This document shows positions 25,480 to 34,027 of a stretch of 64,000 nucleotides of DNA, in pieces. Every line of letters starts with the position of its first letter. Positions within the stretch are counted from its first letter, which is position 1. The DNA comes from an uncultured Desulfovibrio sp. Its GTDB lineage: Bacteria > Desulfobacterota > Desulfovibrionia > Desulfovibrionales > Desulfovibrionaceae. Under the pieces are notes generated by a model. The model had not been told where the DNA came from, did no database searches, and worked only from the letters and a program-made list of their open reading frames with translations. The position numbers and the translations under genes were made by a program. The stretch is from contig URBN01000001.1 in assembly GCA_900546145.1 (NCBI GenBank), positions 132,468-196,467 on the forward strand, read 5' to 3'.

Positions 25480-26133
25480 ATGTCGGGGAAAAAATTGCAG
25501 GTAGTTCTGGCGACCCGGAACAAGGGAAAAATCCGCGAGCTGGCCGAGCCTCTCGCCGAAATGGGTGTGGAAGTGCTCGGACTCGACAGATTCCCCGGTA
25601 TCGGGGAGATCCCGGAAAACGGCTCGACCTTCGCCGAGAATGCCCTCGTCAAGGCCGGCACCGTGGCCGACTATACCGGTCTCATCAGCGTGGCTGACGA
25701 CTCCGGCCTCGAGGTCGATGCCCTTGGCGGCAGACCCGGCATTTACTCGGCCCGCTATTCCGATGACTGGTTTTCGAAGCCCGGCGAAACAAAGGATCAG
25801 CGTAATATCCGCAAGCTTCTCTACGAGCTGAAGGATGTGCCCTATGAACGCAGGCAGGCCCGTTTCGTCTGCTGCATGGCCGCTGTCAAACCAGGACACT
25901 ATGAACCCGAGGACACGCTCGTTGTTCAGGGAACGTGGGAAGGCCGCATTCTCAACGAGGCCATCGGGGAAAACGGCTTCGGGTACGATCCCGTCTTCTG
26001 CGATATTATCATGGGCGTCACGGCGGCACAGATGTCCGCAGAGGACAAGATGGCGCGAAGCCACAGGGGCAATGCCCTGCGTTCCCTCGTGGCCTGCTGG
26101 CAGGACTGGATCAGCACGCCCCCGGTGCATTAA
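25480..26133 (+). CDS. rdgB: XTP/dITP diphosphatase (RdgB/HAM1)
   Basis: Hydrolyses non-canonical purine nucleoside triphosphates such as dITP and XTP, protecting DNA. Motifs LATRNKGKIRELAE, DDSGLEVDALGGRPGIYSARY and ENGFGYDPVF are all present. Two upstream in-frame ATGs exist, but GAGGAGG six bases before 25480 favours that start (217 residues). Its 3' end overlaps the convergent SGNH gene by 23 bases. Confidence 0.95.
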   Translation: MSGKKLQVVLATRNKGKIRELAEPLAEMGVEVLGLDRFPGIGEIPENGSTFAENALVKAGTVADYTGLISVADDSGLEVDALGGRPGIYSARYSDDWFSKPGETKDQRNIRKLLYELKDVPYERRQARFVCCMAAVKPGHYEPEDTLVVQGTWEGRILNEAIGENGFGYDPVFCDIIMGVTAAQMSAEDKMARSHRGNALRSLVACWQDWISTPPVH

Positions 26134-26761
26134 TTTCCAGAAGTTTCCGCAGTGCGGCCCCCACGGCGAGGCCAAGTTTTTTGTGCTCTCCCACCGTCAG
26201 ATGAAACCCGTCTTCGGCTCCGAAGACGGGGACGCTTTTTCGTGCGTCAAGAAAGGCTGCTCCTTCCTTCCGCGCCGCTGCGGCGAGGGCTTCCGCCTGA
26301 TCTGAGCCGAGGACGTTCCTGTTTCCCCCGTGCATGCCTACTTCCCAGTCGATGGCCTCTGCCGACGGAGCTGGTGGCGAGACAAGGAGTATCGGGATGC
26401 CGGGGCGTATCTCTCTGGCACTCCGCATGATGCGGGCCAGGTTCGCCGCTGTTTCTGAGGGCGTGAGACTCAGAAGGGGAAGGACATCATTGGTGCCCAG
26501 CATGATCACGAGCGCGTCCACGGGAAGAGCTTCCCTGAAGATGCCGGTAAACGTGGTACCGCCAAGGAGGTCAGCGGGGAAGACGGGATGCTCGAAGGCA
26601 GAGCTGCGTCCGTTCGCGCCGTTTTCTAGAATTTCCGCCTCTGGGATGAGAGAGCCCGCCACTGCGGGAAATCTGTCGGCTGCGGCTATTCTCCCGCCTT
26701 CCGGGCGATATCCCCAGACGTTCGAGTCGCCATAAAAAAGAATGCGCATCGCTTTAATCAT
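26111..26761 (-). CDS. SGNH/GDSL-type hydrolase
   Basis: A 216-residue esterase-like protein with the SGNH blocks: ILFYGDSNVWGY (nucleophile Ser), the glycine block, MLGTNDV (Asn), and DGFHLT (Asp-His). This is the subgroup of arylesterase/acyl-CoA thioesterase-like enzymes. No signal peptide, so cytoplasmic. ATG overlaps the stop of the upstream periplasmic-protein gene (ATGA). Substrate unknown. Confidence 0.9.
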   Translation of the reverse strand: MIKAMRILFYGDSNVWGYRPEGGRIAAADRFPAVAGSLIPEAEILENGANGRSSAFEHPVFPADLLGGTTFTGIFREALPVDALVIMLGTNDVLPLLSLTPSETAANLARIMRSAREIRPGIPILLVSPPAPSAEAIDWEVGMHGGNRNVLGSDQAEALAAAARKEGAAFLDARKSVPVFGAEDGFHLTVGEHKKLGLAVGAALRKLLEINAPGAC

Positions 26762-27261
26762 TTGCTTTCAACAGGGAGCAGCAGAGGGCTCGCGTTGGTG
26801 ATGCTCTTCAGAAATTCACGGCAGGCACCGACGTTTCCGGCCGCCACAGTGAGAGCCATGAGATCGGAGTCCGTGCCAATCCAGATGGTGCCGTTGGTTT
26901 TGCCGGTGAGCGTCACGTCGAAGCGCCTGAGTGAACCATCGTTTACAGGTTCAGAAAGAATTGTGCAGCCGTTGGTCTTGAGGCTGTTCAGGACGTCACT
27001 TGTCACTTCATCGAGGGTCGCGTTCTTCTTTCGTGTCTCGGCTATCTGAATCATGAGAGAGGCGTTCAGCCTGTTGTTATAATAGTGCCCGAGAGAGTGG
27101 TGCTCGTCGTTGTTCAGTTCCGGCGGCATGGAACTCGTCCAGCCTTCGGGGAGTTCCGGAATCTCGTAATAGGCGCAGGAGACGCCCGCTGCCTGGGACA
27201 GTGCGGGCGCTGCGAGCCATAAAAAGGCCGCAAGAGAGAGAAAACGGAAAAATGTGTGCAT
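26758..27261 (-). CDS. Secreted hypothetical protein
   Basis: 167 residues with a signal peptide (about 1-24, ending SQA). The mature part has two cysteines (CAYYEIP near the start and TNGC), and predicted alternating strands (TIWIGTDSDLMALTVAAGNV). I do not recognise a family. It is coupled to the SGNH hydrolase by a four-base overlap, suggesting a shared envelope-related role, but nothing shows what that is. Confidence 0.75.
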   Translation of the reverse strand: MHTFFRFLSLAAFLWLAAPALSQAAGVSCAYYEIPELPEGWTSSMPPELNNDEHHSLGHYYNNRLNASLMIQIAETRKKNATLDEVTSDVLNSLKTNGCTILSEPVNDGSLRRFDVTLTGKTNGTIWIGTDSDLMALTVAAGNVGACREFLKSITNASPLLLPVESK

Positions 27262-27448
27262 TGCTGTCTCCTAGGCGGAACGGCGTGCAGTGCAGCACGG
27301 AGAGCCGTTTCGCCGAGAAAAAAATAGATACTTGGAGCCGGAGGGTCAACGGCATCTCTGGGAGCATCCGGCTTCTTTCAGGCGTATTGACAAGGTGCAG
27401 GGGCTTTTATACCTTTTCACAAATGAAAATTTATCCCCGGAGCAGTGT

Positions 27449-27835
27449 ATGGGCTTCGCAGACGACTTCAGACAGCTTCTTTTAAAGATCCAGGAAGAAG
27501 AAGGTTCACAGCTCAGGGCCGCACAGAAACTTGGTGTGAGCAACGGCGCCTTTTCCTCGTGGCTTTCCGGAGCGCGGGGGAAAGGACATACCGCGCTTTT
27601 CACGGCGCTCGATCGTGCCGGCGCCCGCCTTGTCTTTCCGGGGCAGGATCTGAACAGTGAAGACGGTGGGGCTGATCTCGCCGGAGAAAACGCCAGGCTC
27701 AGAAAGGATCTGGAGCGCAGGGAACGGCTCCTGCTTTTCCAGAGCGGGCGCATAGCCGAACTGAGGGAGCAGCTTTCCCGCAGGAAAGGCAAGGATGGCG
27801 GAAAAAAACACAAGTCGAAAAAGCACGACGACTGA
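27449..27835 (+). CDS. HTH protein with C-terminal coiled coil
   Basis: 128 residues. The first ~55 resemble a phage-repressor-like helix-turn-helix (GSQLRAAQKLGVSNGAFSSWLSG). From about 80 a heptad coiled coil (LAGENARLRKDLERRERLLL) leads to a Lys-rich tail. A DNA-binding dimer is plausible; the target is unknown. ATG 27449 has GGAG eight bases upstream; the frame is open further 5' but without a good start. A TTGACA at 27387 may belong to its promoter. Confidence 0.65.
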   Translation: MGFADDFRQLLLKIQEEEGSQLRAAQKLGVSNGAFSSWLSGARGKGHTALFTALDRAGARLVFPGQDLNSEDGGADLAGENARLRKDLERRERLLLFQSGRIAELREQLSRRKGKDGGKKHKSKKHDD

Positions 27836-27849
27836 TGAGGCAAAAGAAG

Positions 27850-27890
27850 AAGCCCCGGCGGCGCGAGCGCCAGCGGGGCTTTCCTTTCTG
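27850..27890 (+). terminator. Terminator of the HTH gene
   Basis: AAGCCCC / GGGGCTT stem with an inner GCGC helix followed by TTCCTTT; it ends just before the tRNA 3' end. Confidence 0.75.
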
Positions 27891-27893
27891 TTA

Positions 27894-27978
27894 TGGTACC
27901 GCAGGCCGGATTTGAACCGGCACAGCCAAAGGCCGGAAGATTTTAAGTCTTCTGTGTCTACCGTTCCACCACTGCGGC
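27894..27978 (-). tRNA. tRNA-Leu(UAA)
   Basis: Class II tRNA, 85 bases including encoded CCA. Acceptor GCCGCAG pairs with CTGCGGT, discriminator A. Anticodon stem GAAGA/TCTTC holds loop CTTAAAA with anticodon TAA. A long variable arm and T-arm GCCGG-TTCAAAT-CCGGC complete the fold. Confidence 0.95.
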
Positions 27979-28029
27979 ACACGGGAGTTTGTATCCCAAT
28001 AAAGTCCAGCTAGCAAGGCAGGCATTTTC

Positions 28030-28518
28030 ATGAACGCTAAAGATAAATTCATTCTGGGGTTCTGCAGACTTGGCATAGCAGGTCTTTCCCCCAAGGCTCC
28101 GGGAACCTGCGGCACGGCCCTGGCGCTTGTGTTCGCGCCCTTTCTTTTTCTGCCCTTTGGGCTGGCCGGCAGAATCCTTTTCCTCCTTCTGCTTTTTGTT
28201 ACAGGATCTCTGGCTGCATCCCGCGGAGAAATTCTGCTGGGGAAGAAGGATCCCGGAGAAATCGTCGTGGACGAGCTGGAAGGTATCTGGATAGCCGTTC
28301 TGCCCTTCGCCTTCAGCTGGACGCTTTTTATCGCGGCCTTTGCCCTCTTCCGTTTCTTCGATATCAGGAAGCCCTTTCCCATTTATCAGTCGCAGTTCTG
28401 GCTTCCCGCCGGATGGGGGGTCATGATTGACGATGTCATAGGAGGGTTCATGACCATGCTCTGCCTTATGGCCGCGGCGTTCCTTGGCGTGCCGGGATTT
28501 ATCTGGCTTGGGGCATAA
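28030..28518 (+). CDS. pgpA: Phosphatidylglycerophosphatase A
   Basis: Dephosphorylates phosphatidylglycerol phosphate in the inner membrane. The 162-residue protein shows the PgpA motifs LSPKAPGTCGT, EIVVDELEGIW, RFFDIRKPFPI and MIDDVIGG, with three to four transmembrane segments. It stands alone, with a tRNA gene upstream on the other strand and the infA terminator downstream. Confidence 0.94.
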   Translation: MNAKDKFILGFCRLGIAGLSPKAPGTCGTALALVFAPFLFLPFGLAGRILFLLLLFVTGSLAASRGEILLGKKDPGEIVVDELEGIWIAVLPFAFSWTLFIAAFALFRFFDIRKPFPIYQSQFWLPAGWGVMIDDVIGGFMTMLCLMAAAFLGVPGFIWLGA

Positions 28519-28562
28519 AAAAAGACGCGGTACGCGCGGCCTGTGCCGTTCGTTCCGCGTCT
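28517..28562 (-). terminator. Terminator of infA
   Basis: On the minus strand AGACGCGG pairs with CCGCGTCT, followed by seven T residues. An additional perfect hairpin (CCTGCTCCG / CGGAGCAGG, 28578-28600) lies between it and infA. Confidence 0.8.
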
Positions 28563-28618
28563 GCTGCGTCTTGTCAGCCTGCTCCGTCAGGCGGAGCAGG
28601 AAAAATCTCTCGAAGGGC

Positions 28619-28837
28619 CTACTTCATGCGGTAGGTGATGCGTCCGCGGGTGAGGTCGTAGGGAGAGAGTTCGACCTTCACGTGATCTCCGGGGAGGATG
28701 CGGATGTAGAACTTGCGCATCTTGCCGGAAATATGAGCGAGCACCTTGTGCTGGTTGGCGAGTTCAACCACGAACATGGCATTGGGGAGGGCTTCCTCGA
28801 CAACGCCATCGACTTCGATAGATTCTTCCTTGGACAT
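28619..28837 (-). CDS. infA: Translation initiation factor IF-1
   Basis: 72 residues, the canonical size, an OB-fold protein that occupies the ribosomal A site at initiation. Characteristic segments: KEESIEVDGVVEEALPNAMF, VLAHISGKMRK, ILPGDHVKVELSPYDLTRGRITYR. AGGAG precedes the ATG. It sits downstream of lgt on the same strand but after a terminator. Confidence 0.98.
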   Translation of the reverse strand: MSKEESIEVDGVVEEALPNAMFVVELANQHKVLAHISGKMRKFYIRILPGDHVKVELSPYDLTRGRITYRMK

Positions 28838-28957
28838 ATACTCTCCTGAAAAATTGTAGTTTCCGTCCCGTCACAGCGGGCGTAAAGTTTTAGGACACCT
28901 GCTAGCAGGAAACGCCGGTAATATCAAGAAAAACGTGTGCAGAAAAAGCCCGGCATG

Positions 28958-28982
28958 AAAAAAGCCGGCGGTGAAGCCGGCC
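28958..28982 (-). terminator. Terminator of lgt
   Basis: GCCGGC / GCCGGC stem with a six-base loop and six T residues on the minus strand. Confidence 0.85.
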
Positions 28983-28998
28983 TGTTTCCGTTTTTTTC

Positions 28999-29802
28999 TC
29001 AGGCTCTGGAAGCCTTGGGTGTGCGGGGCTCCGAGGGCGGGAGTGAGTGATCCGCGAAAAAGAGCCAGACACCGAAGGCGAAGAGCGGAAGGCAGAGAAT
29101 CTGTCCCATGGTTACCCAGCCAAAAGCGAGGTATCCGAGCTGGGGATCGGGAAGGCGCACGAACTCCACGAGAAAGCGGAAGACGGCGTATCCCATGGCG
29201 AATAATCCGGCGGCCTGTCCGCGCGGACGTTCTTTCCGTGTGAAGAGCCACATGATGATCCACAGGACGAGGCCTTCCAGGAAGGATTCATAAAGCTGTG
29301 AGGGATGGCGCGGAAGGGGGCCGGCATCAGGGAAGATGACTCCCCAGGGTAGCTCCGTGGTCTTGCCCCACAGTTCGCCGTTAATGAAGTTGCCGATGCG
29401 GCCGAAAAGCAGTCCCTGAGGAACCAGGGGCGTGATGAAGTCGGCGATATCAATGAAATGGCATTTCCGGGTTTTTGCGAAGTAGCAGAAAGCCAGGGCC
29501 AGGCCTATGGCTGCGCCGTGGAAAGACATGCCGCCGTCCCAGAAACGGAGCATTTCCATGGGATCGTTCAGATAGACGGGCAGGTCGTAGAAAAGGATGT
29601 ATCCGAGACGGCCGCCAAGGATGCATCCGAGCATGCAGATGGTCACGAGATCATCGACGTCGCGGCCGGCCCAGCCGTAGCGCGGCGCTCTTTTCCGCCC
29701 GAAGTACCAGCCGAGCAGGAAACCGATGACATACATAAGTCCGTACCAGCGGATCTCAAGGCTGCCCAGGGAAATGGCGACGGGATCAAAATTTGCAGTC
29801 AT
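28999..29802 (-). CDS. lgt: Prolipoprotein diacylglyceryl transferase
   Basis: Transfers diacylglycerol from phosphatidylglycerol to the lipobox cysteine of prolipoproteins in the inner membrane. The Lgt signature GRIGNFINGELWG with the essential Arg is present, as are SLEIRWYGLMYVIGF and RHPSQLYES. The 267 residues span about seven helices. The gene lies downstream of a ydjM-like gene and a lipoprotein gene on the same strand. Confidence 0.97.
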   Translation of the reverse strand: MTANFDPVAISLGSLEIRWYGLMYVIGFLLGWYFGRKRAPRYGWAGRDVDDLVTICMLGCILGGRLGYILFYDLPVYLNDPMEMLRFWDGGMSFHGAAIGLALAFCYFAKTRKCHFIDIADFITPLVPQGLLFGRIGNFINGELWGKTTELPWGVIFPDAGPLPRHPSQLYESFLEGLVLWIIMWLFTRKERPRGQAAGLFAMGYAVFRFLVEFVRLPDPQLGYLAFGWVTMGQILCLPLFAFGVWLFFADHSLPPSEPRTPKASRA

Positions 29803-29862
29803 GTATTGAAGTGTCCTTCCGGAGTCAGACTCCGGCAGTTGTTCGGGAAAATCAGCCAGCCG

Positions 29863-30948
29863 TTAGCTTTTCTGCGATCCGGCGCTGAGCCAGCCCGTGT
29901 CCGTGCGGCTGTCAGAGAAGACGAGCCGTTCCTGAATCAGTCTGCCGTTTCTGTCCAGGATGATCATGAGGCGGAACGGAATGTTGGCATTCGGTCGTTT
30001 TGCCATAATGGCACGCGCAAACGCAAGTCCGGAACCGAAGCGCAGATCATAGATGAGAAGAGACGTGAAACCTTCCGCATTTTCCCGGCCCTCAAGCACA
30101 GAACCCTTAAGATTATCCGGTAGGAGCGGAACAGCCACGGGCATGATGAGAAAATTCAGGAACTGCCTGCAGAGGCCGGACTGCGACGCGAGGCGGGAGG
30201 CGTCGGACGGGGCAAGGGCCGGGTAGACCTTTTCGGGAGCGCGGGGCCTTGCCCTGTAATCAAGGCTCTGTTCGTGTACGGTGAAGCGTCCGTCTTTTTC
30301 GTGCAGGGAGACAGCTCTCCAGAAAAATGGGGAGAAGACATCCGGGAAAACGGTTATTTCCCTGACAGATATGCCTGCAGAGGCGAGTTCGGAACGCAGG
30401 GTGGCTGTATGCAAGCGGTTCGCAGCAATGGCGCCTGCCGGGTAAAGAAAAATCCAGATGAGGCCTGCGGCAGCCAGGCGGCGCCGGATATCCCTGCGGC
30501 GCAGGGCGCAGACAGCGAGAACCAGCAGAGGCACAGTGAGGATAAGGTCGACGATAAAGACGCCGTTAAGCCTGACCCTGAGATCAGAAAACGGCTGAAG
30601 TATCATTGTGCCGAAGGTTGTGATGCAGTCGAGCCAGATATGGAGGAGTACGCAGGCCGCGCAGAAAATCCATGCCCCTACGAAGGAGAAGGCGTTTTCC
30701 GTTCCCCTGCGCCAGAGAGGACGGAAGGCGAGAGCCAGGATCAGGGAAAAAAGGGGCAGCGCAGGCAGGGCATGCGTGATACCCCTGTGCAGGGCCAGAA
30801 AAAGTTCCGGTGAGCGGCAGAAAAAGGTATCGACGTCCGGGGCAGCTGCGGCGAGGCAGGCCAGGGGAGCGGCCCAGGCCGTGGCCGGACGCTTTGGCAG
30901 GGCGAGCATGAGGAGAGCCCCGGACGCGGCATGTGTGATGGGATCCAT
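29863..30948 (-). CDS. YdjM-like membrane-bound metal-dependent hydrolase
   Basis: 361 residues. The N-terminal ~170 residues hold the YdjM/DUF457 pattern with His and Asp ligands (DPITHAASGALLML, APDVDTFF, HRGITHALPALPL) and several membrane helices. The C-terminal ~190 residues are soluble and likely periplasmic. Substrate unknown; some relatives are described as LexA-regulated inner-membrane proteins. It starts five bases after the lipoprotein gene ends. Confidence 0.85.
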   Translation of the reverse strand: MDPITHAASGALLMLALPKRPATAWAAPLACLAAAAPDVDTFFCRSPELFLALHRGITHALPALPLFSLILALAFRPLWRRGTENAFSFVGAWIFCAACVLLHIWLDCITTFGTMILQPFSDLRVRLNGVFIVDLILTVPLLVLAVCALRRRDIRRRLAAAGLIWIFLYPAGAIAANRLHTATLRSELASAGISVREITVFPDVFSPFFWRAVSLHEKDGRFTVHEQSLDYRARPRAPEKVYPALAPSDASRLASQSGLCRQFLNFLIMPVAVPLLPDNLKGSVLEGRENAEGFTSLLIYDLRFGSGLAFARAIMAKRPNANIPFRLMIILDRNGRLIQERLVFSDSRTDTGWLSAGSQKS

Positions 30949-30953
30949 GACGG

Positions 30954-31268
30954 CTACTGCCTGAAGGGGGAGCGCTGCTGGGGAGTGGTCAGGCGGGAAT
31001 TCTCCACTTCGCCGCGCGGGACAAGCAGGCTGTGGTTATAATTCTGAATGTGTTCCATGACGGAGGGCCGGTTGATATTGTACAGGACGCGTTCCTGCGG
31101 GCGGCTGGCTGCATTGAAGGGATAGCGCATTTCCTCCCTGGGATCCGGGGCTCCGGCTTCGGCGTACGCGTCGTCACCGCTGCTTCCCTGTCCGATATCC
31201 TTGGGACCGCAGGAGACGAGGGCTGTCAGGGACAAAACGCCTATAACAGTGAGTATTCTGATGCTCAT
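30954..31268 (-). CDS. Small lipoprotein
   Basis: 104 residues with a lipobox (LVSC, Cys about 20) after a hydrophobic leader, followed by a polar mature chain rich in Asp, Pro and Arg without a recognisable domain. The lipoprotein modification enzyme Lgt is two genes downstream. AAGGAG precedes ATG. Function unknown. Confidence 0.8.
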   Translation of the reverse strand: MSIRILTVIGVLSLTALVSCGPKDIGQGSSGDDAYAEAGAPDPREEMRYPFNAASRPQERVLYNINRPSVMEHIQNYNHSLLVPRGEVENSRLTTPQQRSPFRQ

Positions 31269-31300
31269 AGAGGACTCCTTCAGTCATATAAGAATATACT

Positions 31301-31319
31301 TTGCCTCTATCAGAGGCAA
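31301..31319. promoter_or_regulatory. Perfect 19-bp inverted repeat upstream of the lipoprotein gene
   Basis: TTGCCTCT-ATC-AGAGGCAA, an operator-like palindrome 32 bases before the lipoprotein start, adjoining A/T-rich DNA that could be its -10 region. Confidence 0.5.
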
Positions 31320-31386
31320 GAACGGGTGCAAAACCGCATTCTGGGGCCTGCCGGAACAGTGCCTTCAGATGGGACAGAGTGCCGAT

Positions 31387-31415
31387 TTGACAGGATAAAA
31401 CACGGAGACTATAAA
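31387..31415 (+). promoter_or_regulatory. Sigma-70 promoter of rlpA
   Basis: TTGACA, 17-base spacer, TATAAA; a near-consensus promoter giving a leader of about 150 bases. Confidence 0.75.
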
Positions 31416-31572
31416 ATCGTCTGTTACGTTTTGGTTTCTTCTGAGGCAGCCCTGCCGGGTTCTGGAGAGTCGTAGTCTGCCAGTTCGGATGCCACGGGGC
31501 TGTGCCGCATGGGCGGCTTGGCCGGAGCTTTTATGCCGCGGCCGACCTTGTAACCGCAGCAAAGGAGTCTTC

Positions 31573-32316
31573 ATGACGACTTCAAAATTTGGTTTCCCTC
31601 TGTTTGCCTTCGCGTGCGCGCTTGTCTTTACGCTGGCATTCCGGGGAAACGCCACCGCCGGTGACACCGAAACACTGGGGTGGAATTTTGCAGAAGAGAG
31701 CCATCCGCAGCCGTATACGCATATCAGCCAGCAGGAAGCTGCGACACTTGTGGCTCAGGATTTTGAGGAAGGAGACGCTGCTCCCTCGGCGGCCGGAGAA
31801 AAAGGCGCCAGGAGCGAGCATGACGTCTGGCTTGATCGTGTCAGGAAGAACTCGGATATCGTGCGGGGCAAGGCGTCCTGGTACGGCCGGGATTTTGATT
31901 CCAGGCCGACTGCGTCCGGACTTCCCTATGACATGTATACATTTACGGCCGCACACCGTACGCTTCCAATCGGGACAGTTGTCCGTGTCTCCGATCAGTA
32001 TAACGGCAAGAGCGTGATGGTCTGCGTGACCGATCGCGGCCCCTTTGTGCACGGCCGCATCATTGACCTCTCCTACGCCGCAGCCAACAGTATCGGCCTT
32101 GAGACGAAGGGTGTTTCCGATGTTGGCATCGAGGTCGTAAGTGACGCCAATGGCGTGCCTCTTTCCAGGGATGAAGCGTTTTACGTGCAGCTGGAAAATC
32201 CCTCCGATGGGGACAAGATTGGGCCGTATGACTCTTTCGCGGATGCCGCAGCCATGCATGAGGCCATGCTGAGCGCGCACCCCGAGGCCAGGGTCGTTCT
32301 CGACAGAAAAAAATAA
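31573..32316 (+). CDS. rlpA: RlpA-like septal ring lytic transglycosylase
   Basis: A 247-residue exported protein that cleaves peptidoglycan lacking stem peptides at the septum in characterised relatives. A signal peptide (about 1-28) precedes a double-psi beta-barrel domain (about 95-185: GKASWYGRDFDSRPTASG, HRTLPIGTVVRV, VTDRGPFVHGRIIDLSYAAA). The C terminus (VQLENPSDGDKIGPYDSFADAAAMHE) looks like a short SPOR domain. Chosen ATG follows AAAGGAG; the frame is open upstream. Confidence 0.9.
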   Translation: MTTSKFGFPLFAFACALVFTLAFRGNATAGDTETLGWNFAEESHPQPYTHISQQEAATLVAQDFEEGDAAPSAAGEKGARSEHDVWLDRVRKNSDIVRGKASWYGRDFDSRPTASGLPYDMYTFTAAHRTLPIGTVVRVSDQYNGKSVMVCVTDRGPFVHGRIIDLSYAAANSIGLETKGVSDVGIEVVSDANGVPLSRDEAFYVQLENPSDGDKIGPYDSFADAAAMHEAMLSAHPEARVVLDRKK

Positions 32317-32337
32317 ATCAGAAAACAGATGACAATG

Positions 32338-32374
32338 AAAAAGGCGCTGTCCCGGAATGGAACAGCGCCTTTTT
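32338..32374. terminator. Bidirectional terminator between rlpA and leuB
   Basis: AAAAAGGCGCTGT and ACAGCGCCTTTTT flank an 11-base loop; it serves both convergent genes. Confidence 0.92.
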
Positions 32375-32393
32375 CATACCGTGCGGAACGGTG

Positions 32394-33473
32394 TTACCTG
32401 CCGATGTTGGCGGCAACAAGGTCACCCATCTTTCTGCAGCCTACGAGAGTCTTGCCTTCCTCCATAATGTCAGGAGTACGGTAGCCCTGCTGCAGGGTAA
32501 GTCTGACGGCCTTTTCCACGAGGGCTGCTTCCTCGGGCATGTTCAGGCCGAGGCGCAGCATCATGGCGCCGGAAAGAATAGTAGCGAGAGGATTCGCCTT
32601 GTCCTGGCCCGCAATGTCAGGGGCGCTGCCGTGCACGGGCTCGAAGAGACCCGGGCCGCCGGCGCCAACGGAGGCGGAGGGCAGCATGCCGAGGGAGCCC
32701 GTGATGGCGGAGGCTTCGTCGGAAAGGATGTCGCCGAAGATGTTGCCGGTCAGAATGACGTCGAACTGAGAAGGATCGCGGACAAGCTGCATGGCGGCGT
32801 TGTCGACGTAGAGATTGCTGAGCTCGACTTCGGGGTAGTCCCTGTGCACTTCGGCAACCACGGCCCGCCACAGACGGGAGGTTTCGAGAACGTTGCTCTT
32901 GTCCACGGAGCAGACCTTGCGGCGGCGTTTCATGGCGGTCTCGAAGCCGATCCTGGCGATGCGGCGGATCTCCTCTTCGTTGTAAATCATGGTGTTATAG
33001 CCGGTGCGCAGGCCGTTTCTCACCTCAAGGCCGCGGGGTTCACCGAAGTAGATGTCGCCGGTGAGCTCGCGGACAACGATGAAATCAAGGCCGTTGCGGG
33101 CAGCCTCGGGGCGAAGCAGACAGGCACCCGCGAGCTCGGGAAGGAGCAGGGCGGGGCGCAGATTGGCGAAGAGGCCGAGGGCTTTGCGGATGCCGAGAAG
33201 TCCGCGTTCGGGGCGGTTTTCCGGCGGCTGGGTGTCCCACTTGGGGCCGCCCACGGCGGAAAGATATACCGCGTCAGAGGACTTGCATTTGGTGATGGTC
33301 TCTTCGGGAAGGGGGCAGCCTGTAGCGTCGATTGCTGCGCCGCCGATATGGGCGCTGTCAAAGGTGAATGTGCAGCCGGTCTTGGCGCCGACGGCTTCCA
33401 GAACCTTGCGGCCTTCGGCCAGGATTTCCGGGCCTATGCCATCGCCGGGAAGGAGGCAGATTTTCTTGTTCAT
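32394..33473 (-). CDS. leuB: 3-isopropylmalate dehydrogenase
   Basis: Third enzyme of leucine synthesis; oxidative decarboxylation with NAD+. The 359 residues carry LPGDGIGPEI, the Arg-rich substrate site (GVDGARYK is in LeuC, here LRPALLLPELA and RELTGDIYFGEPRG), and GSLGMLPSASVGAGGPGLFEPVHGSAPDIAGQ. It closes the leuA-leuC-leuD-leuB series. Confidence 0.96.
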   Translation of the reverse strand: MNKKICLLPGDGIGPEILAEGRKVLEAVGAKTGCTFTFDSAHIGGAAIDATGCPLPEETITKCKSSDAVYLSAVGGPKWDTQPPENRPERGLLGIRKALGLFANLRPALLLPELAGACLLRPEAARNGLDFIVVRELTGDIYFGEPRGLEVRNGLRTGYNTMIYNEEEIRRIARIGFETAMKRRRKVCSVDKSNVLETSRLWRAVVAEVHRDYPEVELSNLYVDNAAMQLVRDPSQFDVILTGNIFGDILSDEASAITGSLGMLPSASVGAGGPGLFEPVHGSAPDIAGQDKANPLATILSGAMMLRLGLNMPEEAALVEKAVRLTLQQGYRTPDIMEEGKTLVGCRKMGDLVAANIGR

Positions 33474-33511
33474 GGGAAATGTCCTCAGGGAGGGCCGGGC
33501 CCTCCCGGTAG

Positions 33512-34015
33512 TTACTTTGCCTGGGCGAGCAGGCGGGATTTAACGTAGTTGACCAGGCCGCCCTTTTCGACAATGGCGGAGATGGTTTTGGACAGAGGCG
33601 GGCAGGTGAACGTGCTGCCATTGGTTTTGTCCGTGATGATGCCCCTGTCGGAGTCGATTTCAACCTGGTCGCCGTCCTTGATTTTGTCGACGCCGTCGCC
33701 GATTTCGAAGAGCAGAAGTCCCTGGTTGAAGGCGTTGCGGTAGAAGATGCGGGCGAAGCTGTGGCCGATGACCACGGGCATGCCGGCACCGAGAATGGCG
33801 ATGGGGGCGTGCTCGCGGGAGGAGCCGCAGCCGAAGTTGCGGCCGGCAACGAGAATATCGCCCTTCTCAACCTGCTTTACCCATTCGGGATCGAGCCCGG
33901 ACATGCACTTTTCACCGAGTATCTTGGGATCGCTTGTGACGAGGTAACGGGCGGGAATGATGGCGTCGGTATCAACGTGGTCGCCGACCTTGTGAACTTT
34001 ACCTTTGAAGATCAT
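33512..34015 (-). CDS. leuD: 3-isopropylmalate dehydratase small subunit
   Basis: Partner of LeuC in isomerising isopropylmalate. 167 residues, the short archaeal-like type, with GDHVDTDAIIPARYL, AGRNFGCGSSREHAP and FYRNAFNQGLLL. AGGAG before the ATG; 38 bases upstream of leuB and 12 downstream of leuC. Confidence 0.95.
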   Translation of the reverse strand: MIFKGKVHKVGDHVDTDAIIPARYLVTSDPKILGEKCMSGLDPEWVKQVEKGDILVAGRNFGCGSSREHAPIAILGAGMPVVIGHSFARIFYRNAFNQGLLLFEIGDGVDKIKDGDQVEIDSDRGIITDKTNGSTFTCPPLSKTISAIVEKGGLVNYVKSRLLAQAK

Positions 34016-34027
34016 GGTATTTTTCTC

